From Himantopus leucocephalus (lineage: Eukaryota > Chordata > Aves > Charadriiformes > Recurvirostridae): a DNA stretch of 64,000 bases. The notes under the pieces are model-generated. The model made no database searches and was not told the origin of the DNA. It was given only the letters and a program-made list of their open reading frames with translations. The translations under genes were made by a program, and so were the position numbers. The stretch spans positions 184,334,603 through 184,398,602 of the forward strand of contig RSEF01000001.1 in NCBI GenBank assembly GCA_003993805.1. Direction: 5' to 3'. Of the stretch, positions 11,513 to 25,200 are shown piece after piece. Every line of letters starts with the position of its first letter. Within the stretch, counting starts at the first letter, position 1.

Positions 11513-14500
11513 ATCTTCTTTTGCTGATGTTACAGTCACCCTCTCAATGCTCTGCTGGATACCGAGGTGAACAGCACTACTTTCCTTCAAGGAGTGGGAG
11601 GTCATTTGCATTATGCACCTTTTGCATTACAGAATGACATAATACATCCTGCTTACTCAGTTATGAGAACTCCCTCTTTGGCAATCTCTCCAAACTTTCT
11701 TAATGAATAGGTATGTGTTTGTGTGAGGAAATTTGGCAGCTTCTATCTTTTCAAAAATGTTATTTCATTTTAAATTTGTTTTAATGCAACTTGGAATATT
11801 TTTCTTATCTAAATGAATAAACCACAGCTGTAAAGCCATGTTTATATCCCTTGTCAGTGATCATATCAGGTCCAACATATTCCTTAATTAAGATACCATG
11901 CTTGTATGGTAGTCAGTTATCAGAGAGCAACCAACTGGAAATACAGGAAAAGGACTAAGGACATCATCACCCCTTGATGCAATAGTCATATATCAATGGA
12001 CATATTCTAGGAACCTGAGTTATTACAGTGGCTGCACTGTGAAGAGAGGATGCTAAGACTGCCTTTCGTTTCACTGTTATATGAAACATAATAATCTATC
12101 ATCATAATAATGATATGAGGGAAATATCGTCAGTAGAAATGCTTTCTGTGATCTAGTGCAATAAAATATAAGCCTGTATACTTAAGAACTTACTTAAACA
12201 GTGAGACTTCTATATTGTATCTTTGGCCTGTCTTTTGTCTTAATGATTTCATTTAAACTAATATGATATGAAAGGTACTTGACAGCATATGATCTGAGAG
12301 CTTTACTGTGCTAGTGAAAAAAGAAGCAGCTAATCTCATGAAAGTTGTTAATAAGTCTTAAAGTATTATCAACGTTTTAACATATTATTCACTTTCATAT
12401 GCTATTAGGGAGAGGGGAGTTGGCTAATATGATAAGAAACCAATTAATATGATACAAAAGCAAGTATATAATAAGACCTTTGTTCAGAATATTGCTGGCT
12501 TTAATAAAACCTCCAGCACAGTCATTCAATACCTTGTTCATTGCAACTGTGATAGTTTTGGGTTTTTTTAATGTCCACCATAGAAGAACATAGGGATTTG
12601 TTTGTTGCTTTTTATAGAGGTTGTTACATTATCAGCAATGAAGTAACAATTTGGAAAACATTAGGCTACCTCTTTCTCTGAGAACATTTCATTTTCCAGC
12701 CCAGCTAAAACTCATGGGTAACTGACATTTTTTCAATTGAATTTGAAATATTCAGCTCAAATGTTATTCCTTCCTTTACTTTTTTTTGTGTGACCGTTTG
12801 GAATATTACAATTATCATCACCCTAAAATACGAATATTTTATAATTTAACCTGGAGTGAAAGTGTCTGATTGCACGCTTTTCTTATGAACCTCATGATAA
12901 TCTTGTTTTTAAGATGTGGAGTTCAAGTGGTTCAAATAATATGCATATTTATAGGCACTGATTGTGCTTCAGTAAACACATGAGGTTGAACATATTATTT
13001 AAATACAAATCCTAAAAAATCTTATGTACTACTAGATGTTCTTATGTTCATATTCAGCAGTCTATGCTTTGCCAAATAGTTTATCAATGAATAAGAACCA
13101 AAATAATCAAATGTTTCCTTTGTATTCATGTTGTTGTCATATGCAGTATGGTGTTTCAGTGATTTCTGAGTGCATCATTGATACTCCTATTAGAGCTTAA
13201 CAGTGGTGAAATTTAAAAAGTTATATTGGTGGATTTTTCTTTATTTTTTATTCTTTTCCATGTGCTATTGCTTAACATGTTATTATACATAATGGTTAAT
13301 TTCTCCGTACAACACATTCATTTCTTTATATATTGTTAAGTCATCTTGGAGTTCTGTATCTTTAAAACATGCAATAAATCCTACTTAGAAGCAATGTTGA
13401 AACTATTTTGACAGACATTTGTCATTTTGGTTTGTGGTTTATCTGGGATCTCCAGAAGTTTGTCATGTTGTGTCACTATAAAACTATAGTATGTAAGACA
13501 ATATATATTTCCATTTCTGTTTTTTTTTTTCCCCCAATAAGTCAAGTGTGTTAATGGCTCCATTAAAAAAAAAAAGTGAAATATTTAAAAAATGTATCGT
13601 TTAAGAAGAATACAATAAAAAGAAAAAAGAGGAAACAAGCAGTGCAGAGCAGGTGAATAAGGAATCTTGATGCTAACTCATAACAGATAGGCAAGATGTT
13701 AAAAAGAAATGAACAGTGGAAAGTTGAAAGCTAATGAAAGAAAGTGAAAATTGCTCTTTCCATACACAAAGTGCATTTTCTTTAATTTCTTTCTGATCAT
13801 AAGTTTGGCACCCTGTGCTGGAAAAGAACAGGACTAGCAGATGCTGCCTTCTAAGGCATGTTCAAATATGTTCTCAGCTTGAATTCGGAAGACACAGCTG
13901 AATTGATTTTAAAACTGGGGGAAAAAGATGAATGCAAGATTTAAAATCTGGGTGACAGCAGTTAAGGGAAGCTAATCATATTTTTAGTTAACAATTTTTT
14001 TAATTGGTTGCCAAAAGGAAGTTGTTAAACACTCATTTGCTTTTTCAAAGTAAAGAACTAAAGCCTCCACCAATGTGTTTCTTTTCTTTCTTCCCCTCTC
14101 CCCACAAATGAGATGAAGTTGCCCTTTCTGAAATAGATGCTGAACTCAAGGAGCCTTGAGATTAAAGCATAGCTATGTGTATTTTAATTCTATTTTAATT
14201 ACACTACCTTAAATATTTTCTTTTAAATTGTTCTTTTGTGATTTGCATTTTCAGTTCACTAGGTTCTATTCTAAACATCACTGAGCTTGTAATTGTTTGA
14301 GGCACAAATAATAAAAGCTAATTTGTTGACATTCCCTGAAACACTAAGGAATCCAGCCGAGACTTAATGGATTTCTCTATCCCCTCCTTAAGAGGCAGTT
14401 TCTAGTTTAATTCCTTCTCTGGCAAAGTATGTTTCACTGATGCGTAAATTCAGCGATCTAAAGGTTATGAATATAGCTCTTCGCTGTCCTATTTATTCAT

Positions 14501-16569
14501 CTAGGGTCATGAAAGCTCTGCCTGAGATACTGATCTCTTTTCAATCTTTAGGACAAAAATAGAGAATACAGTAAACAGAAAGAATTAATTTCTCTGTGTA
14601 AATGACAAACACATTCAATAATGCTGGTTACTACTATTAAAAATTTGATAGCTACTATGAGTGGGACCTCTCAAATAATCAAAATATCTGATGTCATATT
14701 AAATCTGTGAAATGTGGAAAGCTAATCTAAATGGACTTCTTCCTCTGACTGTGTCTTCCTGAGCTTGTTGTCTCCTATATTCTTTTTAAAAAAAGTTTCC
14801 TTGATAAATGCATACATTATTTAGCTCACAAGCTGCTTAATAGTATTATTCAACAACATCATTGCTAGCTCTGATTGCTATAATGATATTTCCCCTGGAT
14901 CATCTCAAAGTCGTGTACTTATTATAGTTTCTGCATTTCATAATGCTCTAAATTTCTAAGCATGAAGTGGATTTATTTTTTTTATATATATATAATGTGA
15001 CTAGTTGGGACTGATATAACTGTAAGAGAAAATTATAATGTCTTAGTGACTGATCTTTAAATGCTTTCAATCACTGACACTGTAACTATCAGATTTTGTG
15101 ATTCCTAGGAAATCTGTGATTTTTGTCGTAAACTTAAAAATTTTTATTTTTACCTGTGTTTAATGCTCGTCTGTCATGTCTCCATGTAAAAAGTGATAGC
15201 CAAGAACATTCTGGATAGAAACAAGGAATTTGGTGTTTCTAAGGGAACAAGCTTAATTTTATCTTTCTTAAACATATAACAACAAAGAGCAGGAGTGCTG
15301 AAATCAAGCAAGGAGTGGGGATGTTCCATACAATTCTCCATCCCATGTTGCTGCTGTCAGCTGAACTCAGGAAAAAAATTTTGAGGGGCAAACCCAAAGA
15401 TTAAACTTCCTAGGAAATAGAACCCCTGAAGGTATGTATACATACAGGAAGTACACCAAGTACTGTAAATTTGGTGCCCACATTTGAAACAAGTGTGAAA
15501 GCTCCCGTTGTAGTCAGTGGAGATCTAGCCACAGTAAGTAAGCACGTAAGGCTTGGTTTAGCTGCTCACACAAAGGTGCATGATATTATATATGACAGAT
15601 ATCTGCATCAGTCAGACATGTATGACACATAGATCTGCCAGCTTTGATGGGAACTTTCTTGATGAATTCCACTAAAATAAAAAAAAATAAAAATCACTTT
15701 TTGTTGGTTTATTAGTTGCTTAATACTCTTCTGCTTAGCAATAATCAATTTCCACACTGGCATAAAGACCTTGGCTTTTACTTCCCTAATTTAACCTCTT
15801 GGGAGCCATATAAGTGCCCTGCAAAGCTAAAAGTTCATTTCATCCTTCTTTAATTGCACGTTAATTTCATGTAACTTTTACATGAACATTACTGAAAAGC
15901 AAGATAATTTGACCTATCCTTTTACAATTAGAGAATTGCAAATGCAAAAAAAAAGAAGCTTTGAAATTCTCCTTATATTAAAGAATTATGCTTTTAATTT
16001 ATGATTATGTATTTAACCTGCCATTTAAAACTATGATAATTATAGGTTAGCTTTTTAATTTAGTTGATAATCTCCTAATTTTCATTTAATAAATGTATTA
16101 ATTAAAATATATAGTGCTTTATCTTTATTTCCGTGTGACAGCTATCAACATAAGTTGTTAATTTATACAGTACAACATCAGAGAACACTCACAATAAGTA
16201 TATCATTCTGTACATAATTTAGAGGGAGGCTAGCAGGCATGATTGCTAAGATTAAAATATTAAACTGCAGTTCTTTCAGTGATTTATTAATCTGTAAATA
16301 TTTAACCTAAAGCCTTATTTTTGCTACAGTTGGTCTGTTTCTATAGGGTTTTTCTTTGTCTCCCCACCTCCCAGCACCCCATAAAAAGGACTGAACTTGA
16401 GTTTGTATTTAGCCATTTTTAAAACCTGAAGGTAGATGGAAAATTTGTAATATATAGCCTTGAAATGCCTGTTTAAAATGGAATTTGTGCTGATGTTGAA
16501 GGAAAATACTCAATAATATGTTCCGCTCTAAATTAATTTACCTGTTATTAAATTTTGATATTATGTATG
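11513..16569. other. Noncoding sequence, no gene seen
   Basis: About 5 kb of AT-rich unique sequence with only short frames. Around 15480-15535 a GCTCCCGTTGTAGTCAGTGGA segment resembles the fold-back motif of old amniote interspersed repeats, too weak to call firmly. Short A/T runs and a (TA)n tract near 14985 are present. Confidence 0.5.
16565..16569. repeat. Left target-site duplication of the LTR (GTATG)
   Basis: GTATG here is repeated exactly at 17155-17159, immediately after the LTR's terminal CA. Five bases is the target duplication size expected for ERVL-like elements, and also for some class I elements. Confidence 0.85.
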
Positions 16570-17154
16570 TGTACTGGACCTGTCTAAGATAGAGTTAATT
16601 TTCTTCATAGTGGCTCATATGGTGCTGTGTTTTATATTTCTGACAAAAACAATGCTGGTAAGACACTAATGTTCTAGTTTTTGCTGAATAGTGTTTGCAT
16701 GGCATCAAAGCCACTTCTGCATCTCACTGTGCTCTCCCAGTGAATAGATTGGGGGGTGCACAATAGGTTGCGAATTGACAGAACTGTGTAGATAACCTGA
16801 ACTAACCAAAGAGATACTCAATGCCATATAAAATCATGCTCAGCACTAAAAGGGAAAAGAGGGGGGGTTAGGAGGGTTAGACATCTTTTCCTTGGGAACT
16901 GACTGGGCACCTTGGGAGTTGACGAGTGATTGCCTTTGCATATTTGCTTTGTTTTGTTTTCTTCTTTTCTCTCTTCTTCCACTTATTAAATAATTCCTTC
17001 TTTGATGTTTTTAGCCTTTTTTTTTTTTTTATCTTGACCCCAAGTTTTCTTACTTTTGTTCCTCTTTTCCTCTTCCCCCATCCCACTGGGGGTGGGGGGA
17101 AGTGAGCGAGCGGGTGTGTGGTATTTAGCTACCCACCAGGATTAACCCATCACA
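16570..17154 (+). mobile_element. Solo LTR of an endogenous retrovirus, ERVL-like
   Basis: A 585-bp unit starts TGTACTGGAC, ends CCCATCACA (the TG...CA hallmark) and is flanked by a perfect GTATG duplication. Its order of motifs is that of a widespread bird LTR: an AGAGTTAATTTTCTTCATAG block near the 5' end, an ATATAAAAT TATA-like box at 16826-16834, ATTAAA at 16985-16990 as a possible polyadenylation signal, a T-rich block, then the GTGAGCGAGCGG segment close to the 3' end. There is no internal retroviral sequence on either side, so it is a solo LTR left by recombination between the two LTRs of a provirus. A minus-strand open frame inside it is a shadow. The family name is from memory of the consensus pattern; the boundaries are seen directly. 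Confidence 0.9.
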
Positions 17155-17159
17155 GTATG
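17155..17159. repeat. Right target-site duplication of the LTR (GTATG)
   Basis: Exact partner of 16565-16569. The intact pair fixes both LTR boundaries. Confidence 0.85.
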
Positions 17160-19934
17160 ACACTTTTTTTTATCCCAACAAAAAATAACTCATGGCTATA
17201 TGGATGTCTAGTTGGATCACCATGATTAAAAGGAGAGAAAGAATACAATATTTATTAATTCTTTTATGATTTTTACCATGAATAAAAAAAAACCAAAAAA
17301 CACAACTGTCCAACTGATGTTGTGATCTGTTTTTTAAAGATCATTTGAAACACTTCATTGGCTAAATTATGGAAAATTTATTATAGACTATGCTGAATTA
17401 TGTAGATTTGCTCTAATCTTTGTAAGCACTCCTAAAGCCAAACATGTGAGATGTGTGTGAGGGACAATTCATGCTAGTTTTGTGACTGACTTTTAAGTGG
17501 AACCAAGGGGAATAGTAGCTATGAAATACTTGGAGTGAGGTTCCTCACCAGGCTGGCAAAAGAAAACACACATCTAGCCAATATTCTGAAGTCCTGGCAG
17601 TTCCATGATTCCATGAGCTTTTTCTTCTCGTTACTCATTATCATATCCCCTTGTATCTATTTCTTCATTCCTCCTGTCCCTCCTCTTCTAAGTCTTGTTA
17701 TACTTCCTTCCTACCCAAACTGTTTATTTTACAACAGTGCCCTACCATTTTCCCATCACTATAATGAATTATTTGTTGCAATTTATCAAAAAATCTTTTT
17801 CAGATTTGAACGTTTCATATGCTTCATACAGTGCAGCTGCAATAGCTACAGCATGTCCCTTGAACTATTAAGTTCATGTGAAAGCTGATGGACTAGAGAC
17901 CCTGTTGGCTAGTATCTTTGTGTGCTGTAATCTCTTTGGTGTGCATCTGTCCAAACTGCTGAATGCTGTGAATAACATTTTCAGTACTGTTTTTCTCCAG
18001 TGGTAGTGGGAGCTGTGCATATATTGGAGTCAGTATCAAGCACCACAAATCAAATAAGAGATGATAGAAGCCAATTTGAGGTCCTTATACTAAAAGCAAA
18101 AATGCTTTAGAATGTCTACTCCATGCAACAGTGTTTTCTTCTGGGAGGTGTACCTGAAAAAAAGCCACATGCTAAATTAATCACTAGCTAGAATCCCCAA
18201 TCCTAATTTTCTTTCTAAGTACACATTCATTTTAAGGTAAGCCCCTCATGAAATGAAAACAAGAATACTTAGAAAAGTTACTTTTTAATAGCATTTTTGA
18301 TTTCAGAGTATTATCAGTCTAAAGTCACAAGTTTACCATATCTAGCACATATTACTTATTTTCAGTATCTAGGTGCCATATAGTTTTCTTAACACTTATT
18401 TTTATTACATTTCTAAAATGCATTTAGGAAAACAGATTGTAACAAATTCTTCATATAACACAAGGTTAATGTTTTATGCCTGTAACAAAGGTTCTGGATC
18501 ATATAAAGACCCAGACATTAAATCTGATGCAAGATTAAGGAGTAGGACACTTGTTTGCAACCTCTACACAAAGACTGTAAAAAAGAAAATCAGCTTTCCT
18601 TTAGTAAACAATGTTTAATATAATGACTACTACAGCATAAGATTTGGGGGCAATTATTTCCCAGGTCTTCCTAAGTGACCTTGTTGTTGAGAAGTGATCA
18701 TAATGTAATATTTGACAGGAGTAAAAATTTGATTTTGCTGTATTTTGGACACTGCACAGTGAGAAAAGTAGCAAAGAAAATATTGCTTTGAAGGCAGTGT
18801 AGCTCCACATGTTTAGTAGAAAGAAAGAAAACCTCATCTATCATCTTTGCAAGAAAATCCCCAAACATAGTCTTCTTCAATGATCCTAGCTAGCCCAGTT
18901 GTATTGCAATATTGTACTGTTAGTTGTTAGCTGCTGGTATCAGACTTTGTCTCCCCAGAGCCTGAAATAAGCTTTTCTTTCATACTAACACAAACAGTGC
19001 AGGTGGTTGTGTTACCTTTGCCGTTATGCGATAGTGGCTCAGCATATGGACGTGTTCATTTGATCCCTATTCTGTGTCAATTCGTATCACTGTAACTAAG
19101 AAAGTGTATTTCTATTACACTTTCTTTTTGCAAAAAGGCACAGTACTTAAATGGTGGTTAGATCTGTTGAATAGCTTATCAGACATAATAGGTTTAGCTG
19201 TTACTAGGAGCATAAATTCACAGCATTACACAATCTGGTTTTTTGCTTATTTAATCCTATCATTTTAATCTGTGTACTCATGGGAGCTGATGTCCATGAA
19301 ATGTAATGAAATCCTGATCCTTCTAGTGTCAAAGGAATTTTGCAATTGTCTTCTTTTAAATAAGGAATTTACACAAGATACTCAGGACTTCTGTGGATTC
19401 AGATTTCCCTCCTCTTTGTTTCATTTAAAAAAATATTGCTTAAATAATGGCTCATCTACAAATTTTTTTCATGAATGAATAAAATGGCTTCCCTCTTAAT
19501 GACTATTCCTCAGCATTTTGTACTTCTATGGTCATTTCTTGCCACATCTCTCAAAAGCATTTTAAAAAATGAAAATTAAATTTTGCCAAAGACAAGAACT
19601 TCATAAGAAAAAGGTATGCTCCAAAAAGTTACTTTTAAGTGATGAGATTTGTGGTTAATATCAATCTATCTGACGTTGACAAATATTTCAATTGTTATGC
19701 ATAAAAAATTGGTGTAAAATTAGAGTCTCAGCAGTATCTAGATGAGATCCTAAAAATATAACCGTTAATTCTTGAGACGTTCAAAACACAAACAGCTGGA
19801 CACTGAAATTAAGTGTCTCTCCTGTCTTTGGTCTTTTTTAGACCTGTGTTACAGCAAAAATGTGAAAGCTAGAGGCAAGTGAGCTGTACGTATGATATTA
19901 TTTGTGCAATAATAATGCTAAAAAACATCAGACT
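17160..19934. other. Noncoding sequence, no gene seen
   Basis: AT-rich unique sequence. The longest frame (17535-17888, plus) is hydrophobic because of T-rich DNA and shows no splice or start context; I treat it as chance. Confidence 0.5.
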
Positions 19935-20240
19935 GGGCAGCCACTCAGCCCCCTGCAGAACCATGTCACATCATTCCAACTAATGATTTATCTAGCCTTC
20001 GCTGTAGCATCTGCAATGACAGTGCCTTGACCAAATGCCCTTAAGGAGCTTATTCCTGCAACCAATTGATCTTAAAGTTAAGACCTTCTTCTTATTTACT
20101 GCCACCACTTTTCTGTTCTTTGCTTTTGGCCAATGCCCTCTGTCTTTACCATTTTCTAGACTAAATAAATCCCTTCTTTCTTTTATATATATACCCTGAA
20201 GGTATTTAAAGAGACTGATCATGTCCCTAGAGTTTCCAGT
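19935..20240 (-). mobile_element. Ancient CR1-like LINE 3' remnant
   Basis: The plus strand shows a degraded series of CR1-family 3' landmarks in minus orientation: a CTTAAGGAGCTTATTCC segment, a TTTCTAGACTAAATAAATCC block like the 'tctccagactaaacaaacc' segment of old CR1/L3 copies, and GACTGATCATGTCCCTAG matching the 'ttatcatgtccc' stretch. The order is partly scrambled and divergence is high. Boundaries are approximate. Confidence 0.5.
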
Positions 20241-22876
20241 TTGGTAGATGACAATAGATCATTTAGGTACCTTCATAAGTTTTATTTTCTGGTGGTTGTG
20301 TTTCATTTTAGCTATTGATCCTTCTGTTCCTTTAGTTTGTTCTGTGTGACTCATTATCTGTGAGAAACAGCACTGCAGATGCTGGGCAACAGGCTCATGG
20401 TCAGGACATGCAGCTTCCCTGCCTAAAGCAGAGTAGTAAAAGTGTTTCTGCTAATGTTGAATGTGGTCTCTGTCCTTGGGGTGCCGACATCATAAAAGGC
20501 TGATCCAGGGGATATGCCATGTAGTCCAGTCTCTAACAAAGGGAAAGGCACAAAACCAAGTAACACTTAAGGCTCCATTTAAACTTCGGGAATTGTTTGT
20601 GAGCTTTGCCATGGTCTGCCCTGAGGGATGAAACTTATCCCAAAGATGACACAGAGTTACTGAGGATCAGTGAAGGAAAGATTTACTTGGGATGCTCATA
20701 CTACAAAATGCCAGTCAATTTTTGTTTGCAGATTCAGACTGGTGTCAGACATTTACAGTCTGTAAGCTTTCATCTTCTTTTTCCTTCTGTTGTGATACTT
20801 TTCCATTAGAGCTAACTATGCATCCAGTTGTACAGGTAACCTCATGGAAAGACAAGGTAGTAATTTCTACTTGGGTTGCTTCTGAGGGTATAAATTTGTG
20901 TCTCTCTGCAGCATTCTGCATTTTGGCATTCCTTCAGTGATGAGACTTTCACTGCTCCTAAAAGTGAATGGGCCTGGAGAAACCAGGCTTGATATACTTC
21001 ATGCACCCCTCAGCTGATAGCTTTATAGATGCCTTGAGGACAAGATAGATAAGTTTACACTGTCTTTCTCTGTGTATGTATGTGCTTATAGACATACTCT
21101 CCTCACGTACCATTGGAATATAGACAGTGGTGAAATTACCTCCAAGTGTCTTACAAATCTCAGCTGCAGTGCAATAAAGTAGACCTTGTTTTTTATGTGC
21201 TTTTCTGTTTTGTTTTATTCTCTTTCTCTAAGTGTGTGCAGCTGAGGAGTTGACTACAATGATGTTGAGTACAAACGTGAATATTTACATCTAAACAGAA
21301 AATAATCTCTAGAATTGAAAGGGAGATTTAAGACTTTCATGATAGTACTATGAAGAGAGCAGGTAGCAGAAATCTAGTGTCAGCTGCCACACTTCCTAGT
21401 GCTTCATTCACCTTGGATTCATTTTTAGCAGTTGGCTGCACCTGCACCCCCCTCAAGGGGCTGATTCTATGCCAAGTGGTGCAGAATGGCTCATGTGCAG
21501 AGAATCACTCAGGGCTACCCCCTCTTAGACCAGACTCGCTGCCTCCATGCTACATAGCACATGGTCCTGGCTCTCTTTAATAATGCCTATATCACCCTAA
21601 GACAAAGCAATCATTTCTTGTGTGCTTTCTCTGAGCAGAGTGTCTGAAATACTACAAAGGGTATGCTGTAGTCCTCAGCATGAGAATTTTAAAACACAAA
21701 AGAGAGTGTGAGGGTGGCCTCTCCTTTGATGTTTCCCGAGGGCAGGCAATGCTTACAGGTATACAACCTGCGGAAAGCATGTTAGAGGACTGTGTAGGGC
21801 AAAGGAAGCAAATCTGGTGTTCTTGTGCCTGTACAAATGATCCCTGGAGCGAGCCATCCTCAGAACCGTACACAGGTTTTCTTTTGGAAAGAATTAATTG
21901 GTTTCCTCTAGAAAGTTCCAAATGAACTGAGATTTCTGTAGTAATGGAGGTTAGGGAGTGAGGACCCGGAAATCAACTGGGCAACAAAGCTACTTAGCTT
22001 ATGTAAAGGTATTTGTTGAGCATGGTCTGTTAGTTCTTGACTCCTTATTGCTCATAAAATTGTATTCCACAGTTTTCTCATGTGTAGATTGGGTTGCAGA
22101 ATATGATTTCACATATGTCAACCTGTTTTACGTTGGCAACAATGCATTTTACCTGGGGTATCTATGAGCAGTGGTATTTAATGATTAGCCAGCCTTGTTC
22201 AAATGAAATATCAATTACTTTAACATCAGATACAAAATTCCAGAGAAAAATAATATTTTAAACAAAAAATTTATGTATGTGTGGGTGTACCTTACCCAAC
22301 ATTTATCACCCTTTATGGCAACTCAGGCAATTTAAGATATGCTTCTTCCTACCCCATTGTGTCAGCCTAGTTCTTCTGAAGAATGTCCATTCTCTACAGA
22401 AAAAGCATGGATCATTAATCCCAGCATAGTATTGTATCCCACCATTGCCTTTGTATATATTTTTCAGACCATTCCTGTGAAGATTTAAAATCAGTTTGGG
22501 AGGTTGATATTAGGAAGAATTAATTAAGTTGATAATTTCAGCGTAGTCCCTTAGCAAATCTTCAGCTGTTTATTTACGTATAGTTTATTTTGAATCATTC
22601 GCTTGCCTCCTACTTGTAATCTAATTAACACAGCTGAACTCTAGTGTGACTGTTTAAATGTTATAATGATCTGTATATATTATTATTTATTAATTGTGTT
22701 TTATTGCCTGCCAAAAGGAATATATGTTGAGATTTCAATGATTTTGTTGAGATTGTCTGCAGAGAAAGATATCTTAAATATGTATTTTCTATTTCACTAT
22801 AAGAATCATACCAAGGGCAAAGTGAATCTTATATTCTTAGAATATTTCTAGCTGTGTTTATTTGCACAGTAAATAC
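20241..22876. other. Noncoding sequence, no convincing gene
   Basis: Several short overlapping frames occur on both strands at 21350-21925, where base composition is less AT-rich, but none has matching splice sites. An AATAAA on the minus strand at 22857-22862 belongs to the candidate exon that follows. Confidence 0.45.
22857..22862 (-). promoter_or_regulatory. Possible polyadenylation signal AATAAA
   Basis: TTTATT on the plus strand, that is AATAAA on the minus strand, 14 bases beyond the TGA of the candidate terminal exon at 22877-23090. It fits a very short 3' UTR, but the hexamer is frequent in AT-rich DNA. Confidence 0.25.
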
Positions 22877-23090
22877 TCATCTCTCCTGCCTAGTGTCTAA
22901 AGAAACTCTCTGTAACAAAAGTTGTGAGGCATGATAAAAAAGGTGAAAATAACAAAAACAAAAGATGACCACAGTCATTCCTATGGGAACCAATTTTCCA
23001 AGCTCTGTGGGTTCTTCTGGTTCACCAAACATATCTGAGGTAAAGAGGCAAGGTCCTGCATCAGTTGTTCTGTCCAGTATCACTGCAGTA
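22877..23090 (-). CDS. Candidate terminal exon with a transmembrane-like segment
   Basis: On the minus strand GTTTTCTTCTGACATACAG is a fair acceptor ending at 23091; a second AG (TACTGCAG) lies 8 bases later. The downstream frame begins TAVILDRTTDAGPCLFTSD, passes an acidic stretch (GEPEEPTEL), then a hydrophobic run LVPIGMTVVIFCFCYFHLFY of 20 residues, then a short basic tail ending DTRQER and TGA at 22877-22879. This would suit the C-terminus of a single-pass membrane protein. AATAAA follows 14 bases on. The hydrophobic run is encoded by T-rich DNA, so it could arise by chance. No family recognised. Confidence 0.28.
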
Positions 23091-25200
23091 CTGTATGTCA
23101 GAAGAAAACTTCATGGACGAATGCAGTGTTAAGCTGACTTCCAACTTGAGACTAACAGAACAGCACTGCACCTTCTCATATGGCTGTATTTTGAAATAGA
23201 TGTTGAACATTTGATCTAACGATTAGTTGACTTTTTTATGTCTTTCAAGGCGTTGCATCTAGCCATTTTGAATTTCGTTCCCTACCTTATTGTCCAGTAG
23301 TACACATATCCATTTTACAAACACATCAATGTCAGTTCAATCATAGTCCGTGAATTTGGTATAAATTTAGGATGATGTAAAGATGCATTCCTCAGCAGAG
23401 AAAGGAGCAGTCAGTGATATGAGCTGAAGGCTTGCTTAGACAACAGGGAAAGAATATGGCCTGGGATTTAATACATTACTTATTTTATTTTTAATATTTA
23501 TAATGCATATTATTATTCATGGAAAATTACTGAAAAAATATTTTTTTTTAAGAGTTGTACCAAATTCTAGGAAAATATTGGAAAGCTTGGAAAGGAAAAT
23601 ATTATTAGGTTCGACATAGCCTGGTTAAAAATATGCTGTTCTGAGAACTGAATAACTGGGGTTTATTTTTCTTCTTCTACAGTCTTCCATTCTTTTTCTT
23701 CTCACTGAGAGGCATCTTTTCTTCTTCCTCATAGCAACCTCTTGCTTTTGCTTCCTGCTAGCTACACAAGTCAAAAGTAATGCCCACTTTAAAGTTTTAT
23801 ATATTGGCTTCAAGATCAACAGATCAAATAAATTAATGAGTAGTACAGATCTCCTCTCTTTGACTTAATGCTTAAGGCCATCTTCAGACACAAAAAGAAA
23901 GGTTTTGCTTCCTAACTGGAAAGATTCTGTTAAAACCAGAAAGAGTAGAAAGAAGATAAGTAATTCTGAACCTTTTAAGTAAACGGCAAAACTTTCAATT
24001 GACATCAGCAAAGGCCAGGTTCACCCTTCTTTCTTTGTGAGATTTGAACAAAGCATGAAGATAACAAGCTACAGGAAACAGGCCAAGTCTGCCTCCTTGG
24101 TTGTATTTGTCGCCCATGCGTTCTCGCATCCCAGCTGGGAAATTGTGACTATAACTGCTACGCTTCCTGAGCCATAAAAGTCTGTAGTGGAAATACTGAT
24201 GCAGCAGCGCTTTAACACTTGTGAGTCTCTTTCTCTCTCACTGACTTGGAATTTTTATAGGTTCTTCACTGTGACTTGGAATTTGAGCAGATGTGCAGGA
24301 AGACGAACACATCATTACGGAGTTCTGAGGGATTTTTCACATCACTGCATTCTAAGCTGCTTAACTAGATGACTTTTTTTGGTAAAAAAAAAAAAAAAAA
24401 AGAGGAGAATGAAGTGTAACCATAGGAAGTCTGTCATATCTGTACTGATATATCTATACTTTCAGCCTGTAAAACCAGAGTTTTATATGTGCTTTTAAGG
24501 GAATTGTAGAGGTTGTACACGCAAGAGATAAGACAGTACTGTAAGATAAATAAAACAGGGTGAAAGTCATCTCTGGACTAAGTATTCCATGAAATCAGGA
24601 GAGTTACATCTGTCCTTATCAGAAGGTTTAAACACCAAAGGAAATTATAATTACAGAACTGTAAATATACATAGTACTTTAGTCACAAATAGTAAGTCAA
24701 GGTTACCTGCTTCAGTCAATTTTTAATGTATCGAGAGACCTAATTACAAAAGTGCCTGTTTCCCCTTCAGCTGACTAAAGGCAGCACAAAAATATCCACT
24801 TCCACTGTTCATTTCTTGTCCTAACCTCCTTCACAATAAACTCAGCTTAGCAGAAGGAGGAATTCTTTAAAATGTTTCAAACATTTACCAGATAAAGGGT
24901 GACATTTACAAGATTAAGGATGATTAACTACATTTGTATATTTAGAATTATCTCTATTTTTACATGGTTTAGTTTAATTTTAAAATTAATTAAATTGTTA
25001 ATTTAAACATAGACAAGAATACAAGTCTACTCTCATTGAAGTCCATGCAAAACTTCCTGAGATTTCTAAATGAACAGTTCTAAACGAATCTGCGAATTTC
25101 ACTTTCTAAGGCCATTATTCCAAAAAAATATGTAGTATCTTATTGGGTATTAATGTCAGTTGGTATGGTTTTGCTTTGCATAGTTGTTTCTTAATGTTAG
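23091..25200. other. Noncoding sequence, no gene seen
   Basis: AT-rich, with an 18-A run at 24384-24401. I see no repeat family or exon candidate that I can support. Confidence 0.5.

Noticed and set aside
16877..17086. Lysine-rich minus-strand frame
   Set aside because: It is the antisense of the T-rich part of the solo LTR.
17535..17888. 117-codon hydrophobic plus-strand frame
   Set aside because: Hydrophobicity follows from T-rich DNA; no splice, start or family support.
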